DNA from: Linnemannia schmuckeri
Lineage: Eukaryota > Mortierellomycota > Mortierellomycetes > Mortierellales > Mortierellaceae
Direction: 5' to 3'
NCBI GenBank assembly: GCA_029449235.1
Contig: JANATG010000002.1
Coordinates: forward strand, 1,860,001 to 1,924,000
DNA: 64,000 bases
Below are positions 1-10,865 of the stretch, piece by piece. The translations under genes were made by a program, and so were the position numbers. The notes beneath the pieces were generated by a model that had not been told where the DNA came from, did no database searches, and was given only the letters and a program-made list of their open reading frames with translations. The number at the start of each line of letters is the position of its first letter. The stretch's first letter is position 1.

Positions 1-264
1 TGTACATGGGCATTTGTACACATCCTACACCAGAGACCATACACCATGCAGCAACGGGATACGATAGGATGCATCCCAGGACGTATTGGTAATCAGTTGT
101 GAAAAAAAAGATGGATCATGAGCCACAATAGCACAAGTAACTGAAAAGAGAAAAAAAACGAATGGTCATCTGAAGGAAGTCAACGGGCATAGAATAATGA
201 GAAAATGCAAAAGGATACGTGTAATATTATATGGTGTAAACTAGAATAGAAAAGAAGGTTAAGC
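1..264. other. Intergenic, 3' flank of the OYE-like gene
   Basis: AT-rich sequence with short A-tracts. It probably holds the 3' untranslated region and terminator of the leftward flavoenzyme gene. I see no coding region or RNA gene here. Confidence 0.4.
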
Positions 265-1914
265 CTAGGTGCGGCGGGCAAACCCATACTGAGGGGCGTA
301 GGCGACATCCACGCCGAGTTCGCGACCGGCATCCAGAGCAAACGTGGGGCGCTTCAAGAAAGCGCTAGCTGCAGCTACAAGATCGGCCTTCCTGGCCTCG
401 ACAATCTCCTGAGCCTGCTTGGCAGAGTTGATAGCACCCACAGCAACGACAGCAAAACCTGGAACGTCCTGGCGGATGCGAGCAGCATAGTGAACCATGT
501 AGCCAGGGAAACGAGGAATGACTTCTAGTGGAGTATTTTCTCCAGCCGCGCCGTGTATGACATCCAGGCCTGCATCCTTGGCCCATTGAGCCACTTGTAC
601 TGCCTCCTCAATCACAATGGACGAGATATTGCTGAGGTGTTCGACACAATCCGAAACAGAGAGTCTCAGGAAGATCGGTTTCTCAGCACTAAAGTTGGCG
701 CGGACCTCTCTGACGACTTCGAGTAAGAGACGAGAACGGTTCTCGAGGGAGCCTCCATACCTGTCGGTGCGGTGGTTGGTGATTGGTGAGAGGAACGTGT
801 GGATCAAGTACCCATATGCACCTTGGATCTCGACCGTGTCCATTCCAGCCTCATCAGCACGAACCGCGGCCGCACCAAAAGCCTTGACGATGTCCTGGAT
901 CTCATTGATCGACAATGCGCGAGGGATACGACGCCATTCATCTCTTTGAAATTCAGGTCCGGTCCTCCAGAGGGAGCCACCACGTCGTCGTTCCAGAACT
1001 CTTCTGGACCAAACGCTTCTGGGGTATGCTTTGGCGTGTTTGATGCCTTTTTTTGAATTTGGTGGCAAAGGAGGGTGAAATGGGGTAAGAAAAGATTAAT
1101 TTGTTCGTACATGGCCATACAACCAAACAAACAAACATACTGCGGATCGGATGTGTCATCGTCAATCAGAAACATGCACCCTCTTCTCATCTTTCTTCCC
1201 TTCCTTTCCTTCTGTCAAAGGTGGACAGGAAAGCCACCGACAGCCCTCTTTGTTCGCAGCCACCGACAAGGCGATAAGAGAAAAAAAAGAGTGGGGTTGT
1301 GGACAAGAGGAGGGAGGAGATGCGGATTGTATAATTCCGAGTCGACGCGCCAACCATTTCCTAACTATGCACTTCAAACTCGTGCATACACTAAAACCCA
1401 ACGCATGTCATAGTTTAACCTTTTTATATATATATATATGTACCTTGCGTCCTGCATGGAACAGTCGGACACCAATCTTGCCACCAGTAGAATGCACAAA
1501 GTCAACAACGCGCTTGACCCCAGGGACATGGTTATCAGAGTAGATGCCAGCGCACCCAGGAGTGATACGACCACGGGCCTCGACTGCAGAAGCTTCTGCA
1601 AAAATCAGCCTCGCACCATGAAGAGCATAGGATCCCAAATGCTCCAACTGGAAGTCGGTCATGAATCCGTCCTTGGAGGAATACATTGACATTGCGGCGA
1701 CCACGATTCTGTTGGCAATGAAGGGTTGGAACAGTAAAGGAAGAGTGAGAGCGGTAGCGGCGGGGGTGCCAGATCCGGGAGCGACTAGAGAATGGATTCG
1801 GAACGATTCTTGTGGCAAGGATGAGCTAGAGGAGGAGGAGGTCTTTACTGGAGTATCCTGATTCTTGATGGTTTCGGCGGCAGCGAATTGATTCTGGATG
1901 GCGGGGGTGACCAT
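265..1914 (-). pseudogene. Old yellow enzyme / YqjM-like NADH:flavin oxidoreductase, frameshifted
   Basis: FMN-dependent ene-reductase family (OYE, YqjM branch), normally reducing activated C=C bonds with NAD(P)H. Exon 1 is 1914-1444 (start MVTPAIQNQ) and ends in HAGRK; exon 2 is 1046-265 and resumes with ASNTPKHTPEAFG, so the ~400-bp intron is in phase 0. Family landmarks include GRITPG, DVVAPS, PRALSINEI, LSPITNHRTDRYGGS and the C-terminal barrel strands. Two oddities stand out. Near 921-930 the frame carrying DVVAPSGGPDLNF must shift by one base to reach the frame carrying PRALSINEI. The substrate-binding pair usually read as IHGAHGYL is IQGAYGYL, so both histidines are replaced (Gln, Tyr). 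The position usually Cys in PMCQYS is Ser, and the FMN-side Gln before LAHAGRK is Arg. I infer a decaying or diverged copy; a base-call error could explain the frameshift but not the substitutions. Confidence 0.72.
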
Positions 1915-2469
1915 TGTAAGATTTGGAGCGGTGAGTTGTCGAGAGAAAATGAGAAATAAGAGGAGGGGCGCGAAAGAAAAAGGAAAGCGAATAGGCCAAA
2001 AACAAAGAAAAGGCATCGCTTAAAATTAAGCAATTTATATATTGGGCATGTCCATTGACCTATTGACCTCCAATTGACCCTGACAAATCGATTCCCTCAA
2101 TTGAGCATCCAACAAAACAGAAAAAGGAACAGGACGCATGCTCCACCAAAAAAATAAAATAAAATACTAATAAGAGTAGCGACAGAATCATTGCGCTTTT
2201 TCTCGACACTATTAGGTCCATGTCGTGCTTGAGTTCGCTTTTAAGTCAACGTATTAACTTATTAAGCATAGCCTGTTATGCAAACAAAGTTGTTGATCCA
2301 CGAATATTTTTTTTTGCCTTTTGAGACATAAAATTGCTTCGCATTGCGCTTGACTACGACCATCATATAGTGCGTATCCTTCGCACTACCAAGCACTGCT
2401 ATAACTTCAAGCCGCGACTGCTGTTGTTACGGACGTCCAAGATGAGTATCGCCAAACTATTGATTTTAT
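1915..2469. other. Intergenic, OYE promoter and MOCS2A 3' flank
   Basis: The 555 bases upstream of the leftward OYE-like start and downstream of the MoaD stop. Purine-rich just before the OYE ATG (the transcript leader would be CT-rich). No gene seen. Confidence 0.35.
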
Positions 2470-2846
2470 TTAACCTCCGCTAACAGGGGGGATAATGGCA
2501 ACCTCGTCTCCCGGCTGGACGGTCCAGGAGAGATCCTGATCCATGTACTCCATATTGACAGCAAACATCGACACCTTGAGGATCGGAGCCAGGTCTGGAT
2601 GCCGTTCGAGCAACAGTTTTGTGAGTGCTTCGGCGTTGATATTGTCAGACCATTCAAACTTGTCGCCGTCGGTCTTGGAGGCGTCCTTTGCTGATGCAAA
2701 GTAGAGGACTTTGAACTAGTTGGAGTAGGTTGAAGAGGAGAGGGGTGAACGAGTGAGAGTTGATATGTTAGTTACCTCGCGCGACTTTTTGTGTTTTTTG
2801 TCCTATTGTTCAGAGTAAAATGAATGAACTTTACTTGTTGTGACAT
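2470..2846 (-). CDS. MOCS2A: Molybdopterin synthase small subunit (MoaD/MOCS2A sulfur carrier)
   Basis: Ubiquitin-fold sulfur carrier that, as a C-terminal thiocarboxylate, donates sulfur to precursor Z in molybdenum cofactor synthesis, together with the large subunit MoaE/MOCS2B (not seen here). The main exon, 2715-2470, reads FKVLYFASAKD at its start (beta-1 strand) and ends AIIPPVSGG then stop; the terminal Gly-Gly is the diagnostic functional residue pair. The 5' end is less certain. A phase-consistent model uses ATG at 2846 (exon 2846-2835, MSQQ), a 27-nt micro-exon 2802-2776 (DKKHKKSRE), then the main exon, giving about 95 residues, the usual MoaD size. The first intron would be only 32 nt, so an alternative start is possible; a longer frame beginning at 3006 does not join in phase with good donors. 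Confidence 0.8.
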
Positions 2847-3058
2847 GAGTGAAAGGGGATTGCGAAGTGTAAAGAGTACGAAGAGGGGATGAGGAGAAAA
2901 AGAGATGCGAAGTCGAAGAAGGAGGAGCTAACTCCTTTTCTATGTGTGACCCAAAACTGGGGTTGAGTTCAGGACTGACTGGCGCTGCAGGTGTGGGGGC
3001 GACCATCAGCAGCGGTCACAAACCCCTCTCTTCTTTTTTTGTGTGACGTCATCATGCT

Positions 3059-3185
3059 ATTTAGAAAGGTGGGCAATAAGGCGGCGACACTTTTAAGCTC
3101 GCGTTTCCCCTAGCCAACCTTTTCTCTACTCTTGCCAATTTCAGCATTACTTTCTTCCAGCCCCAAAAACGCATGATTCATCACC
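3059..3185 (+). promoter_or_regulatory. Conserved 5' leader block of nuclease element copy 1
   Basis: From atttagaaaggtgggcaata onward this leader matches the block before copy 2 (from 10745) with about 3 differences in the first 42 bases. Copy 1 carries about 23 extra bases after aagctc; the similarity then resumes at tactcttgccaatttcagc and continues to the ATG. Sequence left of 3059 is unrelated between copies, so this is the inferred left edge of the repeated unit. The role (promoter, element end or both) is unknown. Confidence 0.55.
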
Positions 3186-6100
3186 ATGGGACCCGTCGAC
3201 TGGTATCCTTTCATTCCCAGGAAGGGCTACAATCCCGTTTCATTCTACCTCTCAGTCCTCGCATCGCTCACAACCGGGACACGCCGCTTCGACATCATGG
3301 CTAACTGTTACCGCGTCATTCAAGATGCATACTCCAAGAAGTCCGACGAGGAAGCACACAGGATTCTGGAGAAGGATATTGAGCGGTTCGGAAACACACT
3401 CAACATGATTCTATACATCGACGGTCCATAGGCGGTGGAGAAGGTGAACACAGCCAAGACACGAGAAGAAACATGGCACAAGGCCCTGGACCGGACGGAG
3501 AAGAGCATCGACACCTTCGAAGAACGGCTAAATAATGGCATGAGAATCCGGAAGCGGCACTTTACCGACATCAAGGCTGGACTTTCCTCCTTTTACTGGT
3601 CATTGGCGAGTCGCTTGGAATTTGCCAAGTACATGGAGAATCGCGGATGGACGGTCGTCATTTGCACCACCGAAGCCGATGTTGCCATAGCCCGGGACGC
3701 TCAGCCTAATGACATCATTATTTCCAAGGACAGCGATATGCTGGCGTATTGATCGGTTGTAATCCTCTGGCGTCCCGTGTCCAACAATCTTATCCTCGTA
3801 TACAAGATCCCTGATATCCTCGCAACTCTGGGCATCTCTCGGACCCAGCTGACGGCTCTCGCTGTAGTTTCGAGGAATGACTATCAAAGGAATATCTACT
3901 CGCTGGGACCAGCCATTAACTTCAGCATCATCAAGGAGATTGGGCCAAGGCCAGTTAATGTTTGTTGAAAATGAATTGCAATTTAATCTGGCATTCTCTG
4001 CAAAAATACTATTGTACAAATTGAAAGCTAACTTTGATTAGCTTTTCTTTTCAAATAGACGCCCAAGAGATAGTAGCTGCTTATCTCGCCCACGGTCAAG
4101 TCGTGGTGAAGAACGCTGAGGAGGAGACTTTCCAGAACTCTATCCGGGTGTTCGTTCTTTTACAACAAGAATGTGTCGAGCCGTTGGTCCAAGAGTCGCA
4201 AACCCAGCAGCTCTTTCGTGTATTACAGGACAGATTCAAGGAACTTTGTATCAAGCATGAGTCTTTGAAAGATATCCGAGTAGCAGCAGCCAAGGAGAGG
4301 TAATTATACCATGTATTATTGAAGAGCTCTGTACTTTGTGGAGAATTATTTGCAAAGTGCATTTCTCAACATTTCAATATGATTGGTTTTTAAATAGAAT
4401 CAAGGACGACGTTGTGCGGTTACCATCACCAAAGACTTACAGCCGGTACAGAACAGTCGAGTCACCCAAAGTTGTCTCCAAGGCCAACACTACTACCCCA
4501 TCGCCACAATCCGCTCTGATTCCCGGACCTTCGCAACAGAGCTCCTCGCTAGCATCTAACCCCAATACAGATGGGCATCCTCCATTGACCCGGACGCGAA
4601 TTCCGAGGCATCGAGGTCGGTTCTCGTTCAAAGAGAGAACGTGCCAGATTGTTCATGGCCCACCTCCCAAGGCCAAACAGTTCAAGCTCAAGTTCTACCG
4701 GGAGCCGGCGCAGACCAACAGTGTTTCGATCAAAAAGTCCAAACCGAAGGGCGACAGAGACTCATCTGGACTGCAGAAGAAATCGCTAGCAGATCTCGAC
4801 AAGAATGGTCTCATGCGGTCGATGAACTGGCACCACCCAACGTCTTCTTTGGAGATTGGTACAGTGCGTGCGAACGTCAGACGTGTGGTGATGGACGGAG
4901 TTGCCGGTACTGACGCTCTTACTGAGGAGCAGCAGGAGGTAGTCGATTGTTTCCAGGAGGCCCCACGGCTGGCTGCGGGCGTGAAGCGTGAGGCTCAGCG
5001 TCTTATTGGCCATTTCGTGGAAATGCTGAAGGATCGCATGGACAAGATGGAGGAGGAGCGAAGGATTATGTTAGAGTCAATGACGCCACCCCAAACGACG
5101 ACCGAGTCGTATCGACTTCAGTGCAGGAAGGACTTTATCACAAAGGCGGAGCGGGAGATACTGTCGTCAATTTGCGAGCGTGTCAAGCCTACGGATCTCG
5201 ATAAGGATGAGGAGGATGCCGGAGGCAACACGGAGAGCAACAACTCCGATGTCGCGAACAGGCAGGACAGGGAGTTCGGCTTCCTAAGCTCTTTCCTGAT
5301 ATATCTCTATTCAGGAAACTACCCGAAGGAAAACTCCAAGGCAGGCGGTATTGCTACTCAGCTTATTGTCTGGTTGGTGAAGGACGGGATACATGATCTA
5401 GTTCGAGCGCGCAAGGAACTTCGGGAAGCCGCGCCATTCACACCGACATATTTGGTCCGATCTGTATCTGGTCAGGTGGCTGCCGAGTTGAGACGAATGT
5501 ATGGGCATGGGAGCCATGATCTCCACGATAAGGTATGGGTTGGAGTATCTTTGGCTAACTTAGATGTGCTGTTATGCTTTAACTGTACAAGAAAAAATAT
5601 CGCGAACATTATTTAATTTATTATGTTCTTTTCTTATTTTTTCTTGCATAGCTCAAGGTAATGAAGGACAAGGGCATCATACGAGGAGATGCCGACATTC
5701 AGATTCGATCAGATGTTTCCGCAGTCGAGAACTTCCTTTATTTGAACAAACTCACGGGAAACAGCCGTCGGATTGTACCCCTTACCTCCTCACAGCAACC
5801 TTTCGTATCGTTCTCGGAGAAGGGAGATTGCGGCTTTTTTCTGGAAGCGTGCATCGTTGAAGGAAAGATTGGTGCGGTTGGGCGAGTTGGATAACTCGAC
5901 CATCACTTCAGTGAACGATCTTGACACATGGATAGCAGGAAAAGAGCCCGGTTTTATCAGCAAGAACTTTGTTGCCGACATCGCCCCTCAAGGTCTTACA
6001 AGTCGACAGCGGAAGGAAGCTGGTTATCGAGCTGCAGTCAAGCCGTGGTCCTTGGATCAAATCCGGAGTCACTTGGCGGATGTCCAGAATGAATGGCTCG

Positions 6101-7603
6101 ACCTCACTACCTATGCCATGAAGGAATATGTCCTCCGAGGCTCCTTAAAGACCGACGGATTCAGGATACAGTTGCTAGCATTCAAGCTTCGAGAGCTTCA
6201 GGATGTTCGATATCGCCGTATCGCAGAGGACAGACTGCCCTCAAGATTGACTTCGACTGTCGGCGGAGTTGATTACTTCCTACCCGAGATCAGGAATGTC
6301 ATTACCTGCAAGGACGACGTCGCTAAATATTGGCCAGGAGTTCAACCCGAGAAGATCAAGACGTTGACTTTGGACGGCGGGAAGGCGTGTGTCGTTGGCG
6401 CCTTTGCAGATATTCCGGACGACTCGTTCAGGACTGAAAAAGGCAAGGAGGTCGACAGAGTAACTTCAAGCATGGAAGGAATCGTTGCTACCTCTGTGGA
6501 ATCGACAGCACCGTCGACATCTTCAGTCTCTCTTCCTATTCCCATCTCGGCTTCAACCTCAGATCAACAGACAACAACCTCGCCTCTGATGTCGACAAGG
6601 ACGGTGTTTCACAATCTGGCGGTGAAACAAAAGGCGGTGTATCAACCAACATTCCGCTTCCGTCGGTGGCTGGAGGGCGAGAAGCAGACTTTGCTGGATG
6701 GGGGTGGGGAGCAGCGAATGATAGCAGAAATTGAGACTGGACTTCCACCTTTGAAGGGCGAGAAGGCGAGTGTGATCAACTACACTGCAGAGCTGAGGCG
6801 AGTCGAGGAGAGACTATTGGAGTTCTATGCGGGCCGAGATCAGCTGTACAAACGCCACAAGTGGGACATGGAGCGTGCCCATCAGTATGAGTATCAATTG
6901 CTTGCCGACCGCCTCCTTGGTATCGTTGGGGGAAGTATTGGGCGTCGACATGATCCAGCAGACCCTGTCTTGATTGGAGTAGGACTGGGCAAATTCTCGA
7001 TCAAGAGTGGACTCTCCTCTCTCGACTCCACTTTCCTATCTTATTTTGTGCAGAAGGTAACTACTGATTCAGGAAAATCATTAAGGATTGATACCTGCAA
7101 ATACTTGTTGTCCGCGAAACAAACAAAAATAATTAATATGATTGCCCGTTCCTTCAAATTAGGCGCGGTCGTTGGGTTACCTGGTCGTTGGACTCAATGA
7201 ATACTACACGAGCAAGAAATGTCCTCATTGTGGGCTCTTCGTTGCCCAGGTCACTCTCCGCCGTTTCTTTTGCCCAACGTGCCATGTATATCACCACCGT
7301 GATGTTATGGCGGCGGAGAACATGACCAACCTTGTGCGAGGATATCTTGAGAAGCACCAGCGTCCAGAGTATCTCCAGCCTGTAGCTCCGGACGGATCTC
7401 TTCCATGGATGGCTAGTGCCGGCGCAGGATCGAGTACACTCTCAAACACAACCCCTGGAAGCGGCAGTAGAGGGAGCACAACGAGTCGAAAACGACCTGC
7501 TTCTACCTCAAGTACCACGGATGAAACCCAAGGCCGACCAAAGAGGTCTGCCATTGCCTCCAGTTCCAGCCCGGCGGGCGGTGGAAAGAGTGCGCGGAAG
7601 TAG
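3186..7603 (+). pseudogene. XPG/FEN1-like nuclease fused to Fanzor/TnpB-like RuvC nuclease, copy 1 (disrupted)
   Basis: Exons 3186-~3960, 4059-4299, 4398-5532, 5652-7056 and 7163-7603, matching the intron positions of copy 2. The N-terminus begins Met-Gly and PFIPRKGYNP like XPG-family nucleases, with YIDGP, EADVAIA and SKDSDMLAY as the acidic metal-site motifs. The C-terminal part has a RuvC-I-like Asp in LTLDGGKACVVGAFA (GAC 6372-6374), a Fanzor-style glutamate in LNEYYTSKKCPHCG (GAA 7199-7201), the second zinc-ribbon pair CPTCHVYHH and RuvC-III Asp in HHRDVMAAENM (GAT 7301-7303). Lesions: TAG at 3429-3431 where copy 2 has CAG, TGA at 3750-3752, a lost G at the exon 1 donor (~3960) that breaks splicing phase, and an extra base near 5815-5826. 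The 3' two-thirds are otherwise open. The tail after the ribbon is Ser/Thr/Gly-rich and basic. An RNA-guided role is inferred only from the C-terminal family. Confidence 0.7.
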
Positions 7604-7722
7604 TCTAGTTTTCGATATTCGTGTGTTGGTTCGCCCACACACATTAGTGCGGGTAGGAGCGCAGTGGATACTATAATGAGTTACTTCGGTGACGTAATTA
7701 TGGCGCCCAATGTCCTCCAGCC
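7604..7722 (+). promoter_or_regulatory. Conserved non-coding 3' block, copy 1 (candidate guide RNA / element end)
   Basis: Immediately downstream of the stop codon. Over roughly 80 bases (about 7641-7722) I count about 12 differences from the block after copy 2 (15324-15404), including the invariant run tcggtgacgtaattatgg. Homology stops abruptly after ccagcc. TnpB/Fanzor loci commonly carry their guide RNA at the 3' end of the gene next to the element end, so this is a candidate; nothing in the sequence alone proves transcription. Confidence 0.45.
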
Positions 7723-10304
7723 TGGAGAAAGTTCGTCGTCACTGTCATCGCTATCGTCGCTATCTCTGCCATTGTCGGCAGGGATGCTTAGATTCGGTGA
7801 AGGCATATCACTTCCGTTGAAACAGATCTTCATGTCGTTATAAATCCGTGATACCAAGTACAAAATGTTTGCATGGCACGCGGTGATGGACATAACTCAT
7901 GCAGGAGCAGGAAAAAAGGTGAGTTGCCTCCGTGTTGCCATGACATCGTACTTGATATCTGGTGATTTAAAAGACCACATCAAGATCTATAATGCAAACG
8001 TTATAATAATGCATTAGAAGGGAGCTTTATAGATAGCAGCATCAACGCTGAAAAATACTAGTTACCTTTTTGTCATCGTTTATCTCTGTGACCATATTCT
8101 TGGCTATATCAAAAGACAGCTCTAATGCCTTTGCTTTTACACTCCTGTCGTATTCCGAGAGTACTATAGGTTCCAATCCATGCACAACTTTGTAGTGGTG
8201 GGTCCTGAAGTCAATATCGACTACACCTGTTAGCAAATGGATCAGATCATCTGCGCGTAGATCGCGTTCATATCTCAGGTGCTGTCTCTTCAAGGTCTTA
8301 TGCCAACTTTCAACGAGATTGTTCGTATTGATATGCTGGTAATCCTGTTGACGTAGAAGAATACGATTAAGTTAGTTCAACTGATATGTTGCGTTTGTTA
8401 AAAAAGAGAAGTAAAAAATGTTAACATCACCATGCCTTACCCTTCGATGATAAAGAGCCCATCTGACCAGTTTCTCCGGTTTCATCCACTGGCTATTGAT
8501 ATAGTCAATCATTGCGGTATGTATTGCATATGTACATTGAAAGATGGTCCATTGTAATGGCATTCAACCCCTTTCGCATCTCTTTCATGCCTTCCTCCTA
8601 AACATACAAAAAAGGAGGGCTTAGGAAGGTGGGCACTTTACGGACAGCCCATTTTGCACAGCCCCAGAAATTGCAGACTCTCTTTTTCACTCACCCTAAT
8701 CATCCCGACCAATCCGCGTAATTTTCGCTCCCACGCTTGAGCCACATGAAATGAGCAGTAGTAAATTTCCAGTGAAGGAAAAATCTGCTTTGGCGTTTCG
8801 GTCTCCGTGACAGAACAGTCAACCATGAACTTGGTAGCCTGCAGGCCGCAATCTATTTTGAGCCATGTCAACCATTTTCTCAATAAATGACTGTTGTATA
8901 GTGGAAACGGACATTATGAGTATGGATGTCGGACTTGGAAAGGACAAAAAAGAAAAAGAGCAAGATAAGAGAACCGCACTTACATGGATTCAGAGTTGCA
9001 AACCATGAACGCAATCGGTATCCCGGAGTGTGCGTCCCGATCCTTGACAAGAATAGTGAACAAGTATGCGGTTCCATGAACTTTTTTGTTTATAGGGTCT
9101 GGTCTCAACGACTTGACTACTCTGTGTGTGGAGTCCATGCACACAATGCCTTTGTTGTTGCCCATAGTCTAAAATGGTCAATGATTAATTAGGCCCAGTT
9201 AGGACCTAAAAGTTTCTCAGAAATATTAAATAATAAAAAGAAGCTAACAAGTTACTCGTACTTGCCCTTAACTGGAATTTAGTACACCAAGCAAACACAA
9301 AGTGATGCTCAAATTCAGGGACCCCATTGATGAACATGGCTCTGCTGCCGCCCTCCTTGATTGAATCAAGCCAGAGGCTTACGCTAACCGTAGGATCTTG
9401 CGACTTCCGAGAATCCTGAATCTTCAGTCGATATTGGGCTTTTCTTACATCTCCGTAGGGCATGTACATGCAAGGAGGTATAGGGCCTCGGGTTCCTTCT
9501 TGCTCGAGCTGTGTGTATAATAACAGTTAGGTTTGAATGCAGTCAGTTACAGTCAAAAAAAAGGGAAGGGGAGGAAGGGAAACGACGCAGTCTGGTAATG
9601 CAAAAGCAACAAAAAAAAATAACCTTGTCCATGGTTTCCTTGCTCAAACGCAACCGTGCCTTGATAGCTTTCCAGTCCAAGCCCTCCAGAGCCCTGGCCT
9701 TAATCCAATCAAGTTCATTTTTGGCCATGGGTAGTGATGCTCTCTCTTGTGGTGTATCTCCATGATTATGAACTCGTGAATACACCACTCTCTTTGTCTT
9801 GAAGTATGAGCTTCTGCATCCTAATTTCCGCAAGGCAGCCTGTGCCAACAGACTCTCGTTTGATGGCCAGTTCTTCTGGTTTTCGATATCTTCTGCACCG
9901 AAATCGAAAGCTCCAGTCATACTGTCGTCGTGCACCAGAGGCACCATCAGCTGTTGCGTTGTAGACTGGGAGTATTTCATCGGATTCGCGCTTCGTTGGC
10001 GTAAGGTCTCTAGTGTTGCTCTCTGAACAATGTTTAAATTGCATAGCGATCCGTTCATTGCGCCAAAACAACCTGTGGTAAGAGAAAATAAAGAAACAGA
10101 CATTAATTAATCATAGTACTTGTACTTGCTCTAGTGATAGAGAGTTTTGATGCGACTGCTCAGTTTTTGTACCTGAACTCTTCACCAGTGAATATTCGCG
10201 TCCACTCTCCAACTTCTGGGGGAAAGGAGTATGGCTCAACGGGTAGTAACGGGTCGAAATCTTCAGGCGCAAGGAAGATATCCTGCATTCTCAGTCCAGC
10301 CATG
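7681..10304 (-). mobile_element. MULE (Mutator-like) DDE transposase with SWIM zinc finger, probably degenerate
   Basis: Multi-exon transposase gene on the minus strand. The likely start is ATG at 10304 (MAGLRMQDIF, exon to 10173). Motifs run in MULE order: an N-terminal DNA-binding region with FWRNERIAMQF; MYMPYGDVRKAQYRL near 9430; catalytic Asp in IVCMDSTH near 9140; second Asp in FMVDCSVTETE near 8820 followed by FHVAQAWERKL; catalytic Glu in NNLVESWHKTLKRQ near 8320; and a SWIM finger CSCMSYVHHRVPCKH near 7895. All three catalytic acids are present. Frame changes that I could not resolve as introns lie near 9850-9950, 8560 and 7910, so some decay is likely. The C-terminal acidic tail (DDSDDSDDELS) runs into the copy 1 3' block, suggesting that the tail is truncated or captured. 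Confidence 0.72.
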
Positions 10305-10744
10305 TTCAGATGGGATATGGAAAGGGGTTCGCAGTGGGATAAATAAGATGAGGAGCGAGAAGGAAGAGCAAAGGAGAAGGAGGGAGGCGGGAAGAGGAAG
10401 CAAGGAAGAAAGCAAAGAAAGAGTGCGGCAAGGGAGCGTGGCAATAAAAAAAGCATTTTTTTTCGAAAATAAAGTTCAGGAGACAGTTATTCCACCCTAT
10501 TTCCCGGAAAAAAAGATCAGCATAACACTACACATTTTCGTGGTGAGCAATGGCGACAAGAAATACAAAAAAAAAGATAGATTTCTCGCATTGCAACCTT
10601 GAATTGCATTATGAACGAGATGCATGGTGGCAACAGAGCAAAGAAATCATCGGTTCACTCAGCATGATACAACGATCACAGAGCGAAACAGGACAATGGG
10701 CGCTATAATTCTCTCATTGGCCGCCATTATTGCGGGAAATAAGC
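10305..10744. other. Gap between MULE start and element copy 2
   Basis: Contains the presumed MULE 5' flank with purine-rich sequence at 10340-10440 (CT-rich on the coding strand of the MULE) and A-tracts. No gene or clear terminal inverted repeat recognised. Confidence 0.3.
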
Positions 10745-10865
10745 ATTTAGGAAGGTAGGCAATAAGGCAGCGACACTTTTAAGCTCTACTCTTGCCAATT
10801 TCAGCGAACAACACTTCTTTTCAACATTCCTTTCTTCCAATTCCAAAAGCGCATGTCCCAGCACC
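10745..10865 (+). promoter_or_regulatory. Conserved 5' leader block of nuclease element copy 2
   Basis: Begins atttaggaaggtaggcaata and matches the copy 1 leader; the two diverge upstream of this point. Leads directly into the ATG at 10866 through a CT-rich stretch. Confidence 0.55.

Larger units (their letters stand above)
3059..7722 (+). mobile_element. Fanzor-like nuclease element, copy 1
   Basis: About 4,664 bp bounded by 5' and 3' non-coding blocks that it shares with copy 2. Contains one five-exon nuclease gene. No convincing terminal inverted repeats or target-site duplication were found by eye. Its right edge is directly adjacent to the MULE transposase on the opposite strand. Confidence 0.5.

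Noticed and set aside
2803..3006. Open frame MVAPTPAAPVSPELN upstream of MoaD as an N-terminal extension or second cistron
   Set aside because: It does not join the MoaD frame with a good donor and shows no MoaE similarity.
3040..7722. Possible terminal repeats (gtgacgtcatcatg near 3043 and gtgacgtaattatgg near 7689)
   Set aside because: Only copy 1 has the left motif, the match is short and TGACGTCA is self-complementary, so it would match by chance in either orientation.
8618..8636. Sequence ttaggaaggtgggca inside the MULE resembling the 5' block of the nuclease elements
   Set aside because: Only about 15 matching bases, within what looks like a MULE intron, with no further similarity on either side.
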